Shown here one piece after another: positions 52,295 to 61,502 of a stretch of 64,000 bases of DNA (positions are counted from its first letter, which is position 1; each line of letters starts with the position of its first letter). The notes below the pieces were generated by a model that saw nothing but the letters and a program-made list of their open reading frames with translations, was not told the origin of the DNA and searched no databases. Position numbers and translations under genes: made by a program. The DNA comes from Thermanaerothrix daxensis (GTDB taxonomy: Bacteria > Chloroflexota > Anaerolineae > Anaerolineales > Anaerolineaceae). The stretch is from positions 1 to 64,000 of the forward strand of contig NZ_LGKO01000002.1 in NCBI RefSeq assembly GCF_001306145.1, in the 5' to 3' direction.

Positions 52295-52396
52295 GACGCT
52301 TGCAGGTATAATTAGCACGATTGAGCCTGCGCTTTTCTTCACCTTCTGAGGGGTGGAGGGAGAGCGGCGAGACCATCCTGCGGAAAGGGAGTGATT

Positions 52397-53794
52397 ATGA
52401 GCGACTACGATGTCATTGTCCTGGGCGCCGGTCCAGGTGGCTACGTGTGTGCAATTCGCGCCGCCCAATTGGGGCTGAAGACGGCAATTGTGGACAAGCA
52501 ATGGCTGGGTGGGGTCTGCCTGAACGTGGGATGCATCCCCTCCAAAGCCTTGCTCAAAAACGCTGAAGTGGCCCACACCCTGCGCGAACGGGGTAAGGAA
52601 TTCGGTTTCTCGTTTGAAAACCTCCGGCTGGATTACAGCGTGGCGGTTAAGCGTTCGCGCCAGGTCTCGGATCGTTTGACGCGCGGTGTAGCCTTTCTGA
52701 TGAAGAAAAACAACATTGCCGTGTACATGGGGACGGGGCGCCTGACCGCGCGGGATACGGTGCGGGTCACCGACAAGGACGGCAAAGAAACCGACCTGAA
52801 GGCCAGGCACATTGTGATTGCGACCGGAGCAAGCGTGGCCGTTCCCGCTGGCTGGCCGGTGGATGGCGAGAAGGTGGTTACCTACCTGGAAGCCATTTTG
52901 CAGGAAAAGTGCCCCTCCTCGGCCGTCATCATCGGGGCTGGCGCGATTGGGGTGGAGTTCGCCACCATTTGGAGCGCCTACGGCAGTCAGGTTACGATTG
53001 TGGAGATGCTGCCGCGGCTACTGCCTCTTGAGGACGAAGAGGTCAGCGCCGAACTCAAAAAGGCCTTTGAAAAACGTGGCATCCGCTGTCTGACCGGGCA
53101 TAAAGTGGAAGCCGTGGAAACCACCCCGAACGGCGCGCGGGTGACCGTCTCCACCGATGGGCAGACCCAGGTGCTGGAAGCCGAGCAGGCGCTGGTGGCG
53201 ATTGGTTTTCGCCCCAATTCGAAAGGGCTGGGCCTTGAAGAGGTGGGAGTGCGCCTGGATGCGCGCGGGTTTGTGGAAGTTGACGAACGCATGGCTACCA
53301 GCGTCCCCGGCATCTGGGCCATTGGCGATGTAACCGGGAAACTGATGCTGGCGCATGTGGCTTCGGCGCAGGGGATCGTGTGCGCAGAGGCCATTGCCGG
53401 GGTTGAGACGGTCTCCTTGGATTACCGCATGATGCCCCGTGCCACTTACTGTCAGCCGCAGGTGGCTTCGTTTGGGCTGACCGAGGCCCAGGCGCGCGCC
53501 GAAGGGTACGAGGTCAAGGTAGGACGCTTCCCCTTCCAGGCCAATGGTAAGGCGCTGGGGCTGGGAGAATCGGGCGGTTTTGTCAAGATCATCACCGATG
53601 CAAAGTACGGTGAGATCCTGGGGGCGCACATGATCGGCCCGGAGGTGACGGAACTCCTGCCCGAACTGACCCTGGCGCAGCGCATGGAATTGACGCCGGC
53701 AGAGATTGCGCGTAACGTTCACGCTCACCCAACGCTGAGCGAGGTGATCATGGAAGCCGCCCACGTGGCGGAAGGGCACGCCATTCACATTTAA
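52397..53794 (+). CDS. lpdA: dihydrolipoamide dehydrogenase (E3)
   Basis: 465 residues from ATG 52397 (AAAGGGAGTGATT before it). FAD-binding VLGAGPGGYVCAIRAAQLG, the redox disulfide GGVCLNVGCIPSK (C-x4-C), the NAD-binding VIIGAGAIGVEFATIW, and the C-terminal HAHPTLSE with the catalytic histidine-glutamate. It re-oxidises dihydrolipoyl-E2 with NAD+. It lies 102 bases after E2; a terminator follows at 53828. Confidence 0.96.
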   Translation: MSDYDVIVLGAGPGGYVCAIRAAQLGLKTAIVDKQWLGGVCLNVGCIPSKALLKNAEVAHTLRERGKEFGFSFENLRLDYSVAVKRSRQVSDRLTRGVAFLMKKNNIAVYMGTGRLTARDTVRVTDKDGKETDLKARHIVIATGASVAVPAGWPVDGEKVVTYLEAILQEKCPSSAVIIGAGAIGVEFATIWSAYGSQVTIVEMLPRLLPLEDEEVSAELKKAFEKRGIRCLTGHKVEAVETTPNGARVTVSTDGQTQVLEAEQALVAIGFRPNSKGLGLEEVGVRLDARGFVEVDERMATSVPGIWAIGDVTGKLMLAHVASAQGIVCAEAIAGVETVSLDYRMMPRATYCQPQVASFGLTEAQARAEGYEVKVGRFPFQANGKALGLGESGGFVKIITDAKYGEILGAHMIGPEVTELLPELTLAQRMELTPAEIARNVHAHPTLSEVIMEAAHVAEGHAIHI

Positions 53795-53827
53795 CGTGCT
53801 GGCCAGGCGGCCAAGTACAAACTCTGG

Positions 53828-53864
53828 AGCGGGGGTTGGAGTCGGCAAGGCCCCCGCTATTTTC
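53828..53864 (+). terminator. terminator of the 2-oxo-acid dehydrogenase operon
   Basis: AGCGGGGG (53828-53835) with CCCCCGCT (53851-53858), a 15-base loop, then ATTTTC. Confidence 0.82.
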
Positions 53865-53890
53865 TTGCTAACCGGAAAGCGAGTTTAACC

Positions 53891-54307
53891 ATGGAATTAC
53901 TGACATCATCCCAGTTTAAGCAACGGTTTACAGCCCTGGTGCTCAGCGCCAGGGATTGGCCGCGCCGACCGCAGGATCACCACGTCCTGCTAATCAGCGC
54001 TGTGGTGGGACTGGATCCCGAACGTTCCTATACCGAGGCGGAAATAAATCAACATTTGCAGCGCTGGTGCCTGCACTTTGGGCAGAATCTGCCCATTGAC
54101 CATGTGAGCCTGCGGCGCTATCTCATTGACGCGGGGTATCTGCAGCGCGACAGCGCCGGTCAAACGTACCGACGGGCGCATGGGCCGCTCAGTCAGCCGT
54201 TTGATCCTGAGATTGAGACGCTGGATCTGGAAGATTTGATCTTCCAGGCGCAACAGGAGCGCGAAGCGCGGCGACGTGAGCACACAGGTGGAGCGGGTTC
54301 GCGCTGA
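53891..54307 (+). CDS. DUF2087 domain protein
   Basis: 138 residues. Residues 25-95 match DUF2087: RSYTEAEINQHLQRWCLHFGQNL, then HVSLRRYLIDAGYLQRDSAGQTYRR. DUF2087 often follows an ArsR-type HTH; here it stands alone with an N-terminal SSQFKQRFTALVL. A nucleic-acid-binding role is likely but unproven. It is an isolated gene between the dehydrogenase operon and the tRNA cluster. Confidence 0.8.
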   Translation: MELLTSSQFKQRFTALVLSARDWPRRPQDHHVLLISAVVGLDPERSYTEAEINQHLQRWCLHFGQNLPIDHVSLRRYLIDAGYLQRDSAGQTYRRAHGPLSQPFDPEIETLDLEDLIFQAQQEREARRREHTGGAGSR

Positions 54308-54323
54308 ATCCAGGCGTTAAATC

Positions 54324-54418
54324 CTTGACGTTTTAGGGGTGTTCTGATAAACTCTGCCCGCACAAAGGACAAGCCTTTGGCGGGCTATCTTGTCATGGCC
54401 TTTGGGCTTTGGTATAAT
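54324..54418 (+). promoter_or_regulatory. tandem promoters of the tRNA-tuf operon
   Basis: P1: TTGACG (54324-54329), 17-base spacer, TAAACT (54347-54352). P2: TTGTCA (54390-54395), 17-base spacer, TATAAT (54413-54418), about 36 bases before tRNA-Thr. P2 is the stronger; two promoters are common for such operons. Confidence 0.7.
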
Positions 54419-54453
54419 AAAAACCGCCAGGCTGAAACTTAACAATTGAATGC

Positions 54454-54526
54454 GCCGACGTAGCTCAACCGGCAGAGCAACCGCCTTGTAAGTGGTAGGT
54501 TATGGGTTCAAGTCCCATCGTCGGCT
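54454..54526 (+). tRNA. tRNA-Thr (TGT)
   Basis: Acceptor GCCGACG/CGTCGGC, discriminator T; anticodon loop CTTGTAA gives TGT; T-loop TTCAAGT. CCA is not encoded. First gene of the tRNA-tuf cluster. Confidence 0.97.
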
Positions 54527-54602
54527 CAGTTGTGGGCTGGCAGGTGGGGTTGGAGGCTTCCCAACCTCGCCTGCGAGCCGGCAACGGCTCACCTTAACAT
54601 GT

Positions 54603-54686
54603 GGGCGGTTACCCAAGTGGCCAAAGGGGACTGACTGTAAATCAGTTGGCGTCACGCCTTCGGAGGTTCGAATCCTTCACCGCCCA
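54603..54686 (+). tRNA. tRNA-Tyr (GTA)
   Basis: Acceptor GGGCGGT/ACCGCCC, discriminator A; anticodon GTA in CTGTAAA; a long variable arm typical of tRNA-Tyr. 84 bases. Confidence 0.97.
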
Positions 54687-54735
54687 CCTGCTCGCAAGCG
54701 CGCCAGCGCAAGGCGGGTTATTTGGAGAACGGCAA

Positions 54736-54808
54736 GCCCTCATAGCTCAGACGGTAGAGCACGCCCTTGGTAAGGGCGGGGTCATGGGTTCAAGTCCCAT
54801 TGAGGGCT
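54736..54808 (+). tRNA. tRNA-Thr (GGT)
   Basis: Acceptor GCCCTCA/TGAGGGC, discriminator T; anticodon GGT in TTGGTAA. Last tRNA before tuf. The tRNA-Gly that stands between tyrU and thrT in many bacteria is absent here. Confidence 0.97.
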
Positions 54809-54878
54809 CTTTTTGCCGATAGTCTCCGTAACCTTCTTTTGAGATCAAAAAAGAAGAGAGGAGTCAAGGAGAAACGAC

Positions 54879-56081
<1,203 letters not shown>

Positions 56082-56124
56082 GGTAAACGAATGTGCCCGT
56101 GAGGGCTGAACGAGGTGAGAGAGT

Positions 56125-56295
56125 ATGGCTTCTAAGAAGAAGGACATTCGCCTGGTGATCACGCTGGCGTGCACTGATTGCAAAGAACGCAACTACACGA
56201 CCGAAAAGAATCGCCGCAACGATCCTGGGCGTCTTGAGATCAAGAAATACTGTCCGCGCTGTCGTAAGCACACCTTGCACCGCGAGACAAAATAG
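56125..56295 (+). CDS. rpmG: 50S ribosomal protein L33
   Basis: 56 residues, [20 protein letters not shown]..., with the zinc-binding pairs CTDC (16-19) and CPRC (43-46), so the zinc-binding form of L33. GAGGTGAGAGAGT precedes the ATG. It lies between tuf and tRNA-Trp, as in many Gram-positive and Chloroflexota genomes. Confidence 0.95.
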   Translation: MASKKKDIRLVITLACTDCKERNYTTEKNRRNDPGRLEIKKYCPRCRKHTLHRETK

Positions 56296-56351
56296 CAGGA
56301 TTCAGGCACGTTACAACTCAATTTTTGAGTTATAATAATGTAACGCAATGC

Positions 56352-56425
56352 AGGCCAGTAGCTCAATTTGGCAGAGCGCCTGTCTCCAAAACAGGAGGTT
56401 GTGGGTTCGAGTCCTGCCTGGCCTG
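56352..56425 (+). tRNA. tRNA-Trp (CCA)
   Basis: Acceptor AGGCCAG/CTGGCCT, discriminator G; anticodon CCA in CTCCAAA. An inverted repeat AACTCAA-TTT-TTGAGTT and a TATAAT box (56331-56336) just upstream suggest an additional promoter or processing site. Confidence 0.96.
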
Positions 56426-56488
56426 CCTCAATGAAGGGGACGCCGTCGGTGAGGTGACGGCGTCTGCCCTGAAAACAAGGAGTATGTC

Positions 56489-56827
56489 GTGGCTGAGAAA
56501 ACGGTGAAGTCCAAGCCCAATACGAAACCCAAGGCTGCAGCCCAACCTGCGGTGGCTGAGAAACCGAAGGCGGTTGAGAAGGCGCGGGTCGCCGAAAAGC
56601 CTAAAGCCGCTGAAAAAGCCAAGTCGCCAGAGAAGAGCAAACAGCCCAATGCGTTGGTGCGCTGGTGGCGCGAGACCATGGGCGAATTGCGCAAGGTGAC
56701 CTGGCCAACTCCGGAGGAGGCCTGGCGCTTGACCAAGATTGTCCTGGTGGTCATGTTCGGAATGAGCGTAGTACTGGGGTTGTTGGACTTCCTGTTCTCC
56801 TGGCTGATTCGTTTGATTCTGAGTTGA
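56489..56827 (+). CDS. secE: preprotein translocase subunit SecE
   Basis: 112 residues from GTG 56489 (AAGGAGTATGTC upstream). A Lys/Ala/Pro-rich N-terminal extension (residues 1-50, repeated AEKPK) precedes the SecE core NALVRWWRETMGELRKVTWPTPEEAWRLT and one membrane helix (about 88-111). SecE clamps SecY in the translocase. The N-terminal extension is longer than the minimal 60-residue SecE. Confidence 0.93.
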   Translation: MAEKTVKSKPNTKPKAAAQPAVAEKPKAVEKARVAEKPKAAEKAKSPEKSKQPNALVRWWRETMGELRKVTWPTPEEAWRLTKIVLVVMFGMSVVLGLLDFLFSWLIRLILS

Positions 56828-56856
56828 ACGATTGGATTTGAGCGGGCATATAGGTG

Positions 56857-57540
56857 ATGATGGTGTCGGAAGCCGAGACGACTGAGAAGAAGCGAAAATC
56901 TTCGCGACGGAAAGCCCAGGAGGTTGTGCCTGAGGCGACTTCTGACCTTTCTGCGAAGATGGAAGGTGGCGGTGCGTCCGCAACAGAGGGCTATGAACCT
57001 CTGGAGCAGACCAACAAAGAGCGCGCCTGGTACGTGATTCACTGCTACTCGGGCTACGAAAATAAGGTGCGCCACAACCTCGAGCAGCGCATTGAAACCA
57101 TGGGGATGAAAGACAAGATTTTTGAGGTCATCGTCCCCACCCAGGAAGAGATTGAGGTGAAGGACGGCAAGCGGCGGGTAGTCGAGCGCCATGTCTTTCC
57201 GGGATACGTCCTGGTCAATATGATCCTGGATGATGAATCCTGGTTTGTGGTGCGCAATACGCCCGGTGTGACCGGGTTTGTGGGGATGGGCAATCAGCCT
57301 ACCCCCCTGCGGCCCGAAGAGGTGGCGCAGATCCTCAAGCGGATGGAGGCTGAGGCGCCGCGGGTCAAGGTCACCTTTAAGGTGGGAGAACGGGTGCGCA
57401 TCATTGATGGGCCGTTCAATGATTTCCGCGGCACGGTGGCTGAGATTGACCAGGAGCGCAACAAAGTGCGCGTGATGGTGAATTTCTTCGGCCGTGAGAC
57501 GCCGGTGGAACTGGACTTTTTGCAGGTGGAGAAAGCGTAA
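56857..57540 (+). CDS. nusG: transcription termination/antitermination protein NusG
   Basis: About 227 residues. An N-terminal extension of about 45 charged residues, the NGN domain (about 47-160, AWYVIHCYSGYENKVRHNLEQRI and VFPGYVLVNMILDDESWFVVRNTPGVTGFVG) and the KOW domain (about 175-225, FKVGERVRIIDGPFNDFRGTVAEID). It couples RNA polymerase to Rho or the ribosome. GTG 56854, ATG 56857 and ATG 56860 are all possible starts; the middle one is given. Confidence 0.94.
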   Translation: MMVSEAETTEKKRKSSRRKAQEVVPEATSDLSAKMEGGGASATEGYEPLEQTNKERAWYVIHCYSGYENKVRHNLEQRIETMGMKDKIFEVIVPTQEEIEVKDGKRRVVERHVFPGYVLVNMILDDESWFVVRNTPGVTGFVGMGNQPTPLRPEEVAQILKRMEAEAPRVKVTFKVGERVRIIDGPFNDFRGTVAEIDQERNKVRVMVNFFGRETPVELDFLQVEKA

Positions 57541-57542
57541 AC

Positions 57543-57564
57543 AACGGGCGCCAGCCCGTTTTTA
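57543..57564 (+). terminator. terminator/attenuator between nusG and rplK
   Basis: AACGGGC-GCCA-GCCCGTT followed by TTTAG: a compact 7-bp stem with five Ts in a row. It sits immediately before the L1-box-like site, so it may partially terminate or act as an attenuator. Confidence 0.72.
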
Positions 57565-57602
57565 GTGGGAGGGTGATCCCTCAAACACCCGCTAAAACCA
57601 CG
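57565..57602 (+). promoter_or_regulatory. L1-box-like mRNA site upstream of rplK
   Basis: GTGG pairs with CCAC (57598-57601) and GAGGG with CCCTC inside, leaving an asymmetric loop: the two-helix arrangement bound by ribosomal protein L1 in rRNA and in the rplKA mRNA. The rplK ribosome-binding site follows at once. A second copy lies before rplA. Confidence 0.6.
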
Positions 57603-57619
57603 AAAGGAGTAAGGTAAAA

Positions 57620-58045
57620 GTGGCGAAGAAACTAAAAGCAGTGGTACGGTTGCAGTTGGTGGCGGGTAAAGCCAATCCGGCCCCGCCGGTCGGGCCTGCC
57701 CTGGCCGGGCATGGCATTAACATTATGGCGTTCTGCAAAGAATACAATGCTCGCACGCAGAACCGCGCGGGAGAGGTGATCCCGGCCGAGATTAGTATCT
57801 ACTCGGATGGGTCGTTCACCTTTGTTCTGAAATCGCCGCCCGCTTCGGTGTTGCTGAAGAAGGCTGCCGGGATCGAGAAGGGCTCTGCGGCTCCGAATCG
57901 GCAGAAGGTGGGCAAGGTAACCCGGGCTCAGATCCGCGAAATTGCGGAGATCAAGATGAAGGACATGAACGCCGTTGATCTGGAAGATGCCATGCGCCAG
58001 ATCGAGGGTACGGCCCGTAATATGGGCATTGTTGTCGTTGACTAA
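57620..58045 (+). CDS. rplK: 50S ribosomal protein L11
   Basis: 141 residues from GTG 57620 (GAAAGGAGTAAGG upstream). [23 protein letters not shown] and [18 protein letters not shown] mark the N-terminal domain; RNMGIVV ends the C-terminal RNA-binding domain. L11 binds the GTPase-associated centre of 23S rRNA. Confidence 0.97.
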   Translation: MAKKLKAVVRLQLVAGKANPAPPVGPALAGHGINIMAFCKEYNARTQNRAGEVIPAEISIYSDGSFTFVLKSPPASVLLKKAAGIEKGSAAPNRQKVGKVTRAQIREIAEIKMKDMNAVDLEDAMRQIEGTARNMGIVVVD

Positions 58046-58051
58046 TCTTAG

Positions 58052-58081
58052 GTGGGAGGGCGTTTCGCCCGTCAGAACCAC
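58052..58081 (+). promoter_or_regulatory. L1-box-like mRNA site upstream of rplA
   Basis: GTGG (58052-58055) with CCAC (58078-58081), internal GGGC/GCCC. Same arrangement and same flanking GGGAGGG...ACCACGA as the site before rplK, so L1 could repress its own message here too. Confidence 0.55.
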
Positions 58082-58092
58082 GAGGAGAGACT

Positions 58093-58812
58093 ATGGCAAA
58101 ACACGGAAAGAAATACCTGGCTGCAAAAGCAAAAGTGGATGCTGGTCGCGCCTACTCACCGGAAGAGGCGTTGAAACTGGCAAAAGAAACCTCGATTACC
58201 AATTTTGACGGTACGGTGGAAGTGCACCTGCGCATGGGGCTGGATCCACGCCAGGCCGATCAGCAGGTGCGCGATGTGGTGGTGCTCCCGCATGGCCTGG
58301 GTAAGACCGTGCGTGTGCTGGTTTTCGCCCAGGGCGAAGCCGCGAGTATTGCCCAGCAGGCCGGCGCTGACTATGTGGCCGACAGCGATGAGTGGATCAC
58401 CAAGATCCAAAACGGCTGGACGGACTTTGATGTGGCAATTGCGACGCCGGACATGATGAGCAAAGTGGGGCGCTTGGGGCGCGTACTCGGCCCGCGCGGT
58501 TTGATGCCGAACCCCAAAGCCGGCACGGTGGTGCCTGCCGACGACCTCCCGCGCGTCATTCGTGAGGCAAAGGCGGGGCGCGTGGAGTTCCGCATGGATA
58601 AGACCGCCAACATTCATGTGCCGATTGGCAAGGTTTCGTTCGATGTGGATAAACTTTACGCCAACATGGCCGCACTGATGGACGCAATCAAAAAAGCCAA
58701 GCCCGCGGCGGCCAAAGGCACCTATATCAAGCGTGTGACGGTGACAACCACCATGGGGCCTGGCATCCGGGTGGACCCGGTGCAGGCGCAATCTATGGTC
58801 GTCAAGGAGTGA
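58093..58812 (+). CDS. rplA: 50S ribosomal protein L1
   Basis: 239 residues. [28 protein letters not shown] is the normal N-terminus; [16 protein letters not shown] and the [22 protein letters not shown] segment contact rRNA. L1 forms the L1 stalk and represses translation of rplK-rplA by binding mRNA. Confidence 0.97.
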   Translation: MAKHGKKYLAAKAKVDAGRAYSPEEALKLAKETSITNFDGTVEVHLRMGLDPRQADQQVRDVVVLPHGLGKTVRVLVFAQGEAASIAQQAGADYVADSDEWITKIQNGWTDFDVAIATPDMMSKVGRLGRVLGPRGLMPNPKAGTVVPADDLPRVIREAKAGRVEFRMDKTANIHVPIGKVSFDVDKLYANMAALMDAIKKAKPAAAKGTYIKRVTVTTTMGPGIRVDPVQAQSMVVKE

Positions 58813-58854
58813 GGTTAAGGCATAGGAACGAGCGGATCGTTCGTCCTGTGATTA

Positions 58855-59008
58855 ACAATTGAAATTGTGCTTCACCGTAGAAAGCAGGTGCCCCTCCTGG
58901 GGCTTAATATCCCGCCGAGGTGGAGACCGGAAGTGTGTGAAAGCGGCTACCTTTGAGGTAGTTTCCAGGTCTTTGCCCGGCGCCCTGCAGGCAAAGACCT
59001 TTATTTTT
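58855..59008 (+). ncRNA. L10 ribosomal-protein leader with attenuator
   Basis: The leader contains CCGTAGAAAGCAGGTGCCCC...GGGGCTTAATATCCCGCCGAGGT, the kink-turn region bound by the L10-(L12)4 complex in other bacteria, and ends in a strong hairpin (AGGTCTTTGCC 58967-58977 with GGCAAAGACCT 58990-59000) followed by TTATTTTT. L10 excess would favour termination. The L10 ribosome-binding site is 13 bases on. Confidence 0.85.
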
Positions 59009-59029
59009 GTGGAAAGGAGGTGACATTCA

Positions 59030-59563
59030 TTGGCCTTTACAAGGAAAGAAAAGACCCAAATGGTGGCGCGCTACGTCGAATGGATCAAGGCCAGCCAGGC
59101 AATGATCGTGCTTTCGTTCACCAAGATGAACATGAAAGAGATTGATGCCTTGCGGGCTAAGGTGCGTGAGGCGGGCGGCGAGCTGCACGTGGTCAAGAAC
59201 ACACTGGTCAAACTGGCGCTCCAGGAAGTGGGCTACCCGACCGATGGGCTGTTCGAGGGCTCATCGCTGGTGGGCTTTGCCTTCCAGGATGCCCCGGCCC
59301 TGGCCAAGGTGCTGAACGAGGCTGTGCGCAACTCGGAAATTTATGCGCTCAAGGGTGGGTACTTGGGCCCGCGGCGCATCACCGCCGAACAGGTCAAAGC
59401 CCTGGCCGATCTACCGCCGTTGCCGGTCATGCGAGCACAGTTGCTGGGCGTTATCACCGCGCCTGCCGCACGTCTGGTTCGCACGCTGGCCGAACCGGCG
59501 CGCGCCCTGGCTTCTGTGGTCAAGGCCTACTCCGAGAAGGAAGCCCAGCCCACAGCCGCTTAA
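59030..59563 (+). CDS. rplJ: 50S ribosomal protein L10
   Basis: 177 residues from TTG 59030, fixed by AAAGGAGGTGACATTCA. FTRKEKTQMVARYVEWIKASQAMIVL is the N-terminal rRNA-binding part, followed by KVREAGGELHVVKNTLVKLAL; the C-terminal helix (VRTLAEPARALASVVKAYSEK) anchors L7/L12 dimers. Confidence 0.96.
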   Translation: MAFTRKEKTQMVARYVEWIKASQAMIVLSFTKMNMKEIDALRAKVREAGGELHVVKNTLVKLALQEVGYPTDGLFEGSSLVGFAFQDAPALAKVLNEAVRNSEIYALKGGYLGPRRITAEQVKALADLPPLPVMRAQLLGVITAPAARLVRTLAEPARALASVVKAYSEKEAQPTAA

Positions 59564-59705
59564 GTGTGTCGTTCAATCCGGGCGAGCGGCGGTACTTCAA
59601 CCGCCCAAGGGCCTGGCATGTCGTGTGTGAGTTTACAAACTAACCTGATCACGTTTTAGGGTGAAAAATCTTAAAACAACTAGAAACTAAAGGAGATGTA
59701 TAACC

Positions 59706-60092
59706 ATGGCTGATCTGGAAAAACTGGTCGAAGAACTGAGCCAACTGACGGTTTTGGAAGCGGCCGAACTGGTCAAGAAACTTGAGGAGAAGTGGGGCGT
59801 CTCGGCGGCGGCGCCGGTCGCAGCAGTGGCTGCCATGCCCGCCGCAGGTGCGGCTGCAGCGGCTGAGCCGGTCGAGGAAAAGACCGAATTTGATGTGGTG
59901 ATCAAGGATGCCGGCCCCAAGAAGATCGAGACCATCAAGGTCATCCGCCAGCTGACCAACCTGGGTCTGGTTGAGGCCAAGCAGATGGCCGAGACCGCGG
60001 GCGCCAAGGTGCTCACCGGCGTGAGCAAAGAGGTGGCGCAGGACGCCAAGGCCAAACTCGAGGCCGCTGGCGCTGTGGTCGAGATCGTCTAA
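59706..60092 (+). CDS. rplL: 50S ribosomal protein L7/L12
   Basis: 128 residues. N-terminal dimer domain [30 protein letters not shown], Ala-rich hinge (about 34-57), C-terminal factor-binding domain [23 protein letters not shown]...[33 protein letters not shown] precedes the ATG. It binds elongation factors. Confidence 0.97.
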   Translation: MADLEKLVEELSQLTVLEAAELVKKLEEKWGVSAAAPVAAVAAMPAAGAAAAAEPVEEKTEFDVVIKDAGPKKIETIKVIRQLTNLGLVEAKQMAETAGAKVLTGVSKEVAQDAKAKLEAAGAVVEIV

Positions 60093-60120
60093 GCCGATCC
60101 CACGATTTCCCGGAATCAAA

Positions 60121-60160
60121 AAGCGGGCTACCTGGGTTCAGGAAAAGCCCGCTTTTGTGT
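60121..60160 (+). terminator. terminator after rplL
   Basis: AAAGCGGGCT (60121-60130) with AGCCCGCTTT (60147-60156), 16-base loop, then TGTGTTTT. Confidence 0.85.
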
Positions 60161-60174
60161 TTTAAGATCTGCCC

Positions 60175-61473
60175 TCAGGCGGCCAGATCGCTTAATATGA
60201 GGCGGGCCGCTTGTCGGGCAATTTGTACGGCAAAATTGGTGCCCCGGTCCCAGGGATATACCTGGCTCATGCTGGCAAAGTACAATCCGCGCAGGGGAGT
60301 GCGGATGGCCGGGATGTTGCGGCTGTGGTTGAGCAGGGGGATGGGTTGTGCGTAGGGGGTGCGGAAGAGCCAGGATTGGCGCACCCAGTCGGGTGAGAAA
60401 TTAGGGTTAAAGCGGGTGAGGCTGGGGAGAAAGCGTGCCAGGAGTTCCTCATGGCTGAGGCGGAAGTACTCGTGATCGGGATCAAGGTAATCGCCGCAGT
60501 AAACGATGTGATCGCCTCCGAAATGCTCCGGTGAGACGAAGTTGGTGTGTTCCACAAGCGCCAGGAAGGGAAAACCGGCGCTCTTGGGCAAGTTGAACCA
60601 GTAGTAGCCCTCCTCGGAGAGACGGTGGCGTAGTGCCAGAACCAGTGCAACTGCGCCCATGCTCTTCAGGCGCAGCAGGCCGTCCAGGTAGTTGGCGGGC
60701 AAATCCGGAGCAAGGCGAGCCAGGATGGAGGGACCTACCGTGACCAGACAAGCGGCGAAATCCTCGTGCCCGCCGCCGGGCAGTTCCAGGGTTAGCCCTC
60801 CTGCGGGGTTGGGGCGGATGTGCTCAACCGGGGTGTTCAGGCGCACGGCCACGCCTTGGCGTTGCAGATGAGCGGCAAAGGCGTCGGCAAAAGCCTGGAA
60901 GCCTCCTTCGAAGGTGCCCAGACGCGTCGTGCGGGCTTTGAGGCGTGCCCAGAACCAGGCCATGTTCACTTCGGCGTAGTGAGGACCGAACTTACCCACC
61001 AGCAATGGCTCGTAGAGAATGCTGTAAAGGCGTGCCCCGTAGTACTTGCGCAGCCAGGCATCGGCGGTGTATCGCTCCAGGGGCTGCCAGGGCGCCAGGT
61101 AGCGCAGGTAAGCCGTCACAAGACCAAAGCGGGCCTTATCCAGGAGGGTAAAGCCGGGAAAAAGTAGGGCGGCCAGGGGCGAATCAAGCGGATAGAAACG
61201 CCCATTGTAGTAGACCACAGTCTTGGGGCGGGGAAAGATGACCTTATCCTGCCACCCCAGTTCGCGAATCAGGCCCAACATGTCGCGGTCGCTTTGGAAC
61301 CAGTGGTGGTAAAAACGCTCGACCGACCAGGACCAATGCGGGGCTTTGAAACCCGCCGAAAGCCCCCCCACGTAGTCCGCGGCCTCGAAGATAGTCACCT
61401 CGTGACCGGCTTTGCGCAGGTCATAGGCTGCGGCCAATCCACCAAAACCCGCTCCGATGATCGCAATCTTCAT
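60175..61473 (-). CDS. FAD-dependent oxidoreductase of the protoporphyrinogen-oxidase/phytoene-desaturase group
   Basis: 432 residues. Dinucleotide-binding motif IAIIGAGFGGLAAAYDLRKAGHEVTIFE (3-30), then GGLSAGFKAPHWSWSVERFYHHWFQSD and a C-terminal FAD motif LRGLYFASMSQVYPWDRGTNFAVQIARQAA. The group oxidises polyisoprenoids, porphyrinogens or amines; the WSVERFYHHWFQSD form is seen in members linked to lipid or sugar metabolism in Chloroflexota, but the substrate is not known. It precedes an LPG-synthase-like gene read in the same direction (29-base gap upstream). Confidence 0.85.
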   Translation of the reverse strand: MKIAIIGAGFGGLAAAYDLRKAGHEVTIFEAADYVGGLSAGFKAPHWSWSVERFYHHWFQSDRDMLGLIRELGWQDKVIFPRPKTVVYYNGRFYPLDSPLAALLFPGFTLLDKARFGLVTAYLRYLAPWQPLERYTADAWLRKYYGARLYSILYEPLLVGKFGPHYAEVNMAWFWARLKARTTRLGTFEGGFQAFADAFAAHLQRQGVAVRLNTPVEHIRPNPAGGLTLELPGGGHEDFAACLVTVGPSILARLAPDLPANYLDGLLRLKSMGAVALVLALRHRLSEEGYYWFNLPKSAGFPFLALVEHTNFVSPEHFGGDHIVYCGDYLDPDHEYFRLSHEELLARFLPSLTRFNPNFSPDWVRQSWLFRTPYAQPIPLLNHSRNIPAIRTPLRGLYFASMSQVYPWDRGTNFAVQIARQAARLILSDLAA

Positions 61474-61502
61474 GCAAAATTCCTCGTCTGGATGGGATGG
61501 TT

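Noticed and set aside
51587-52810. 407-codon open frame opposite the E2 gene
   Set aside because: Shadow of E2/E3 coding sequence; no domain and no start signal.
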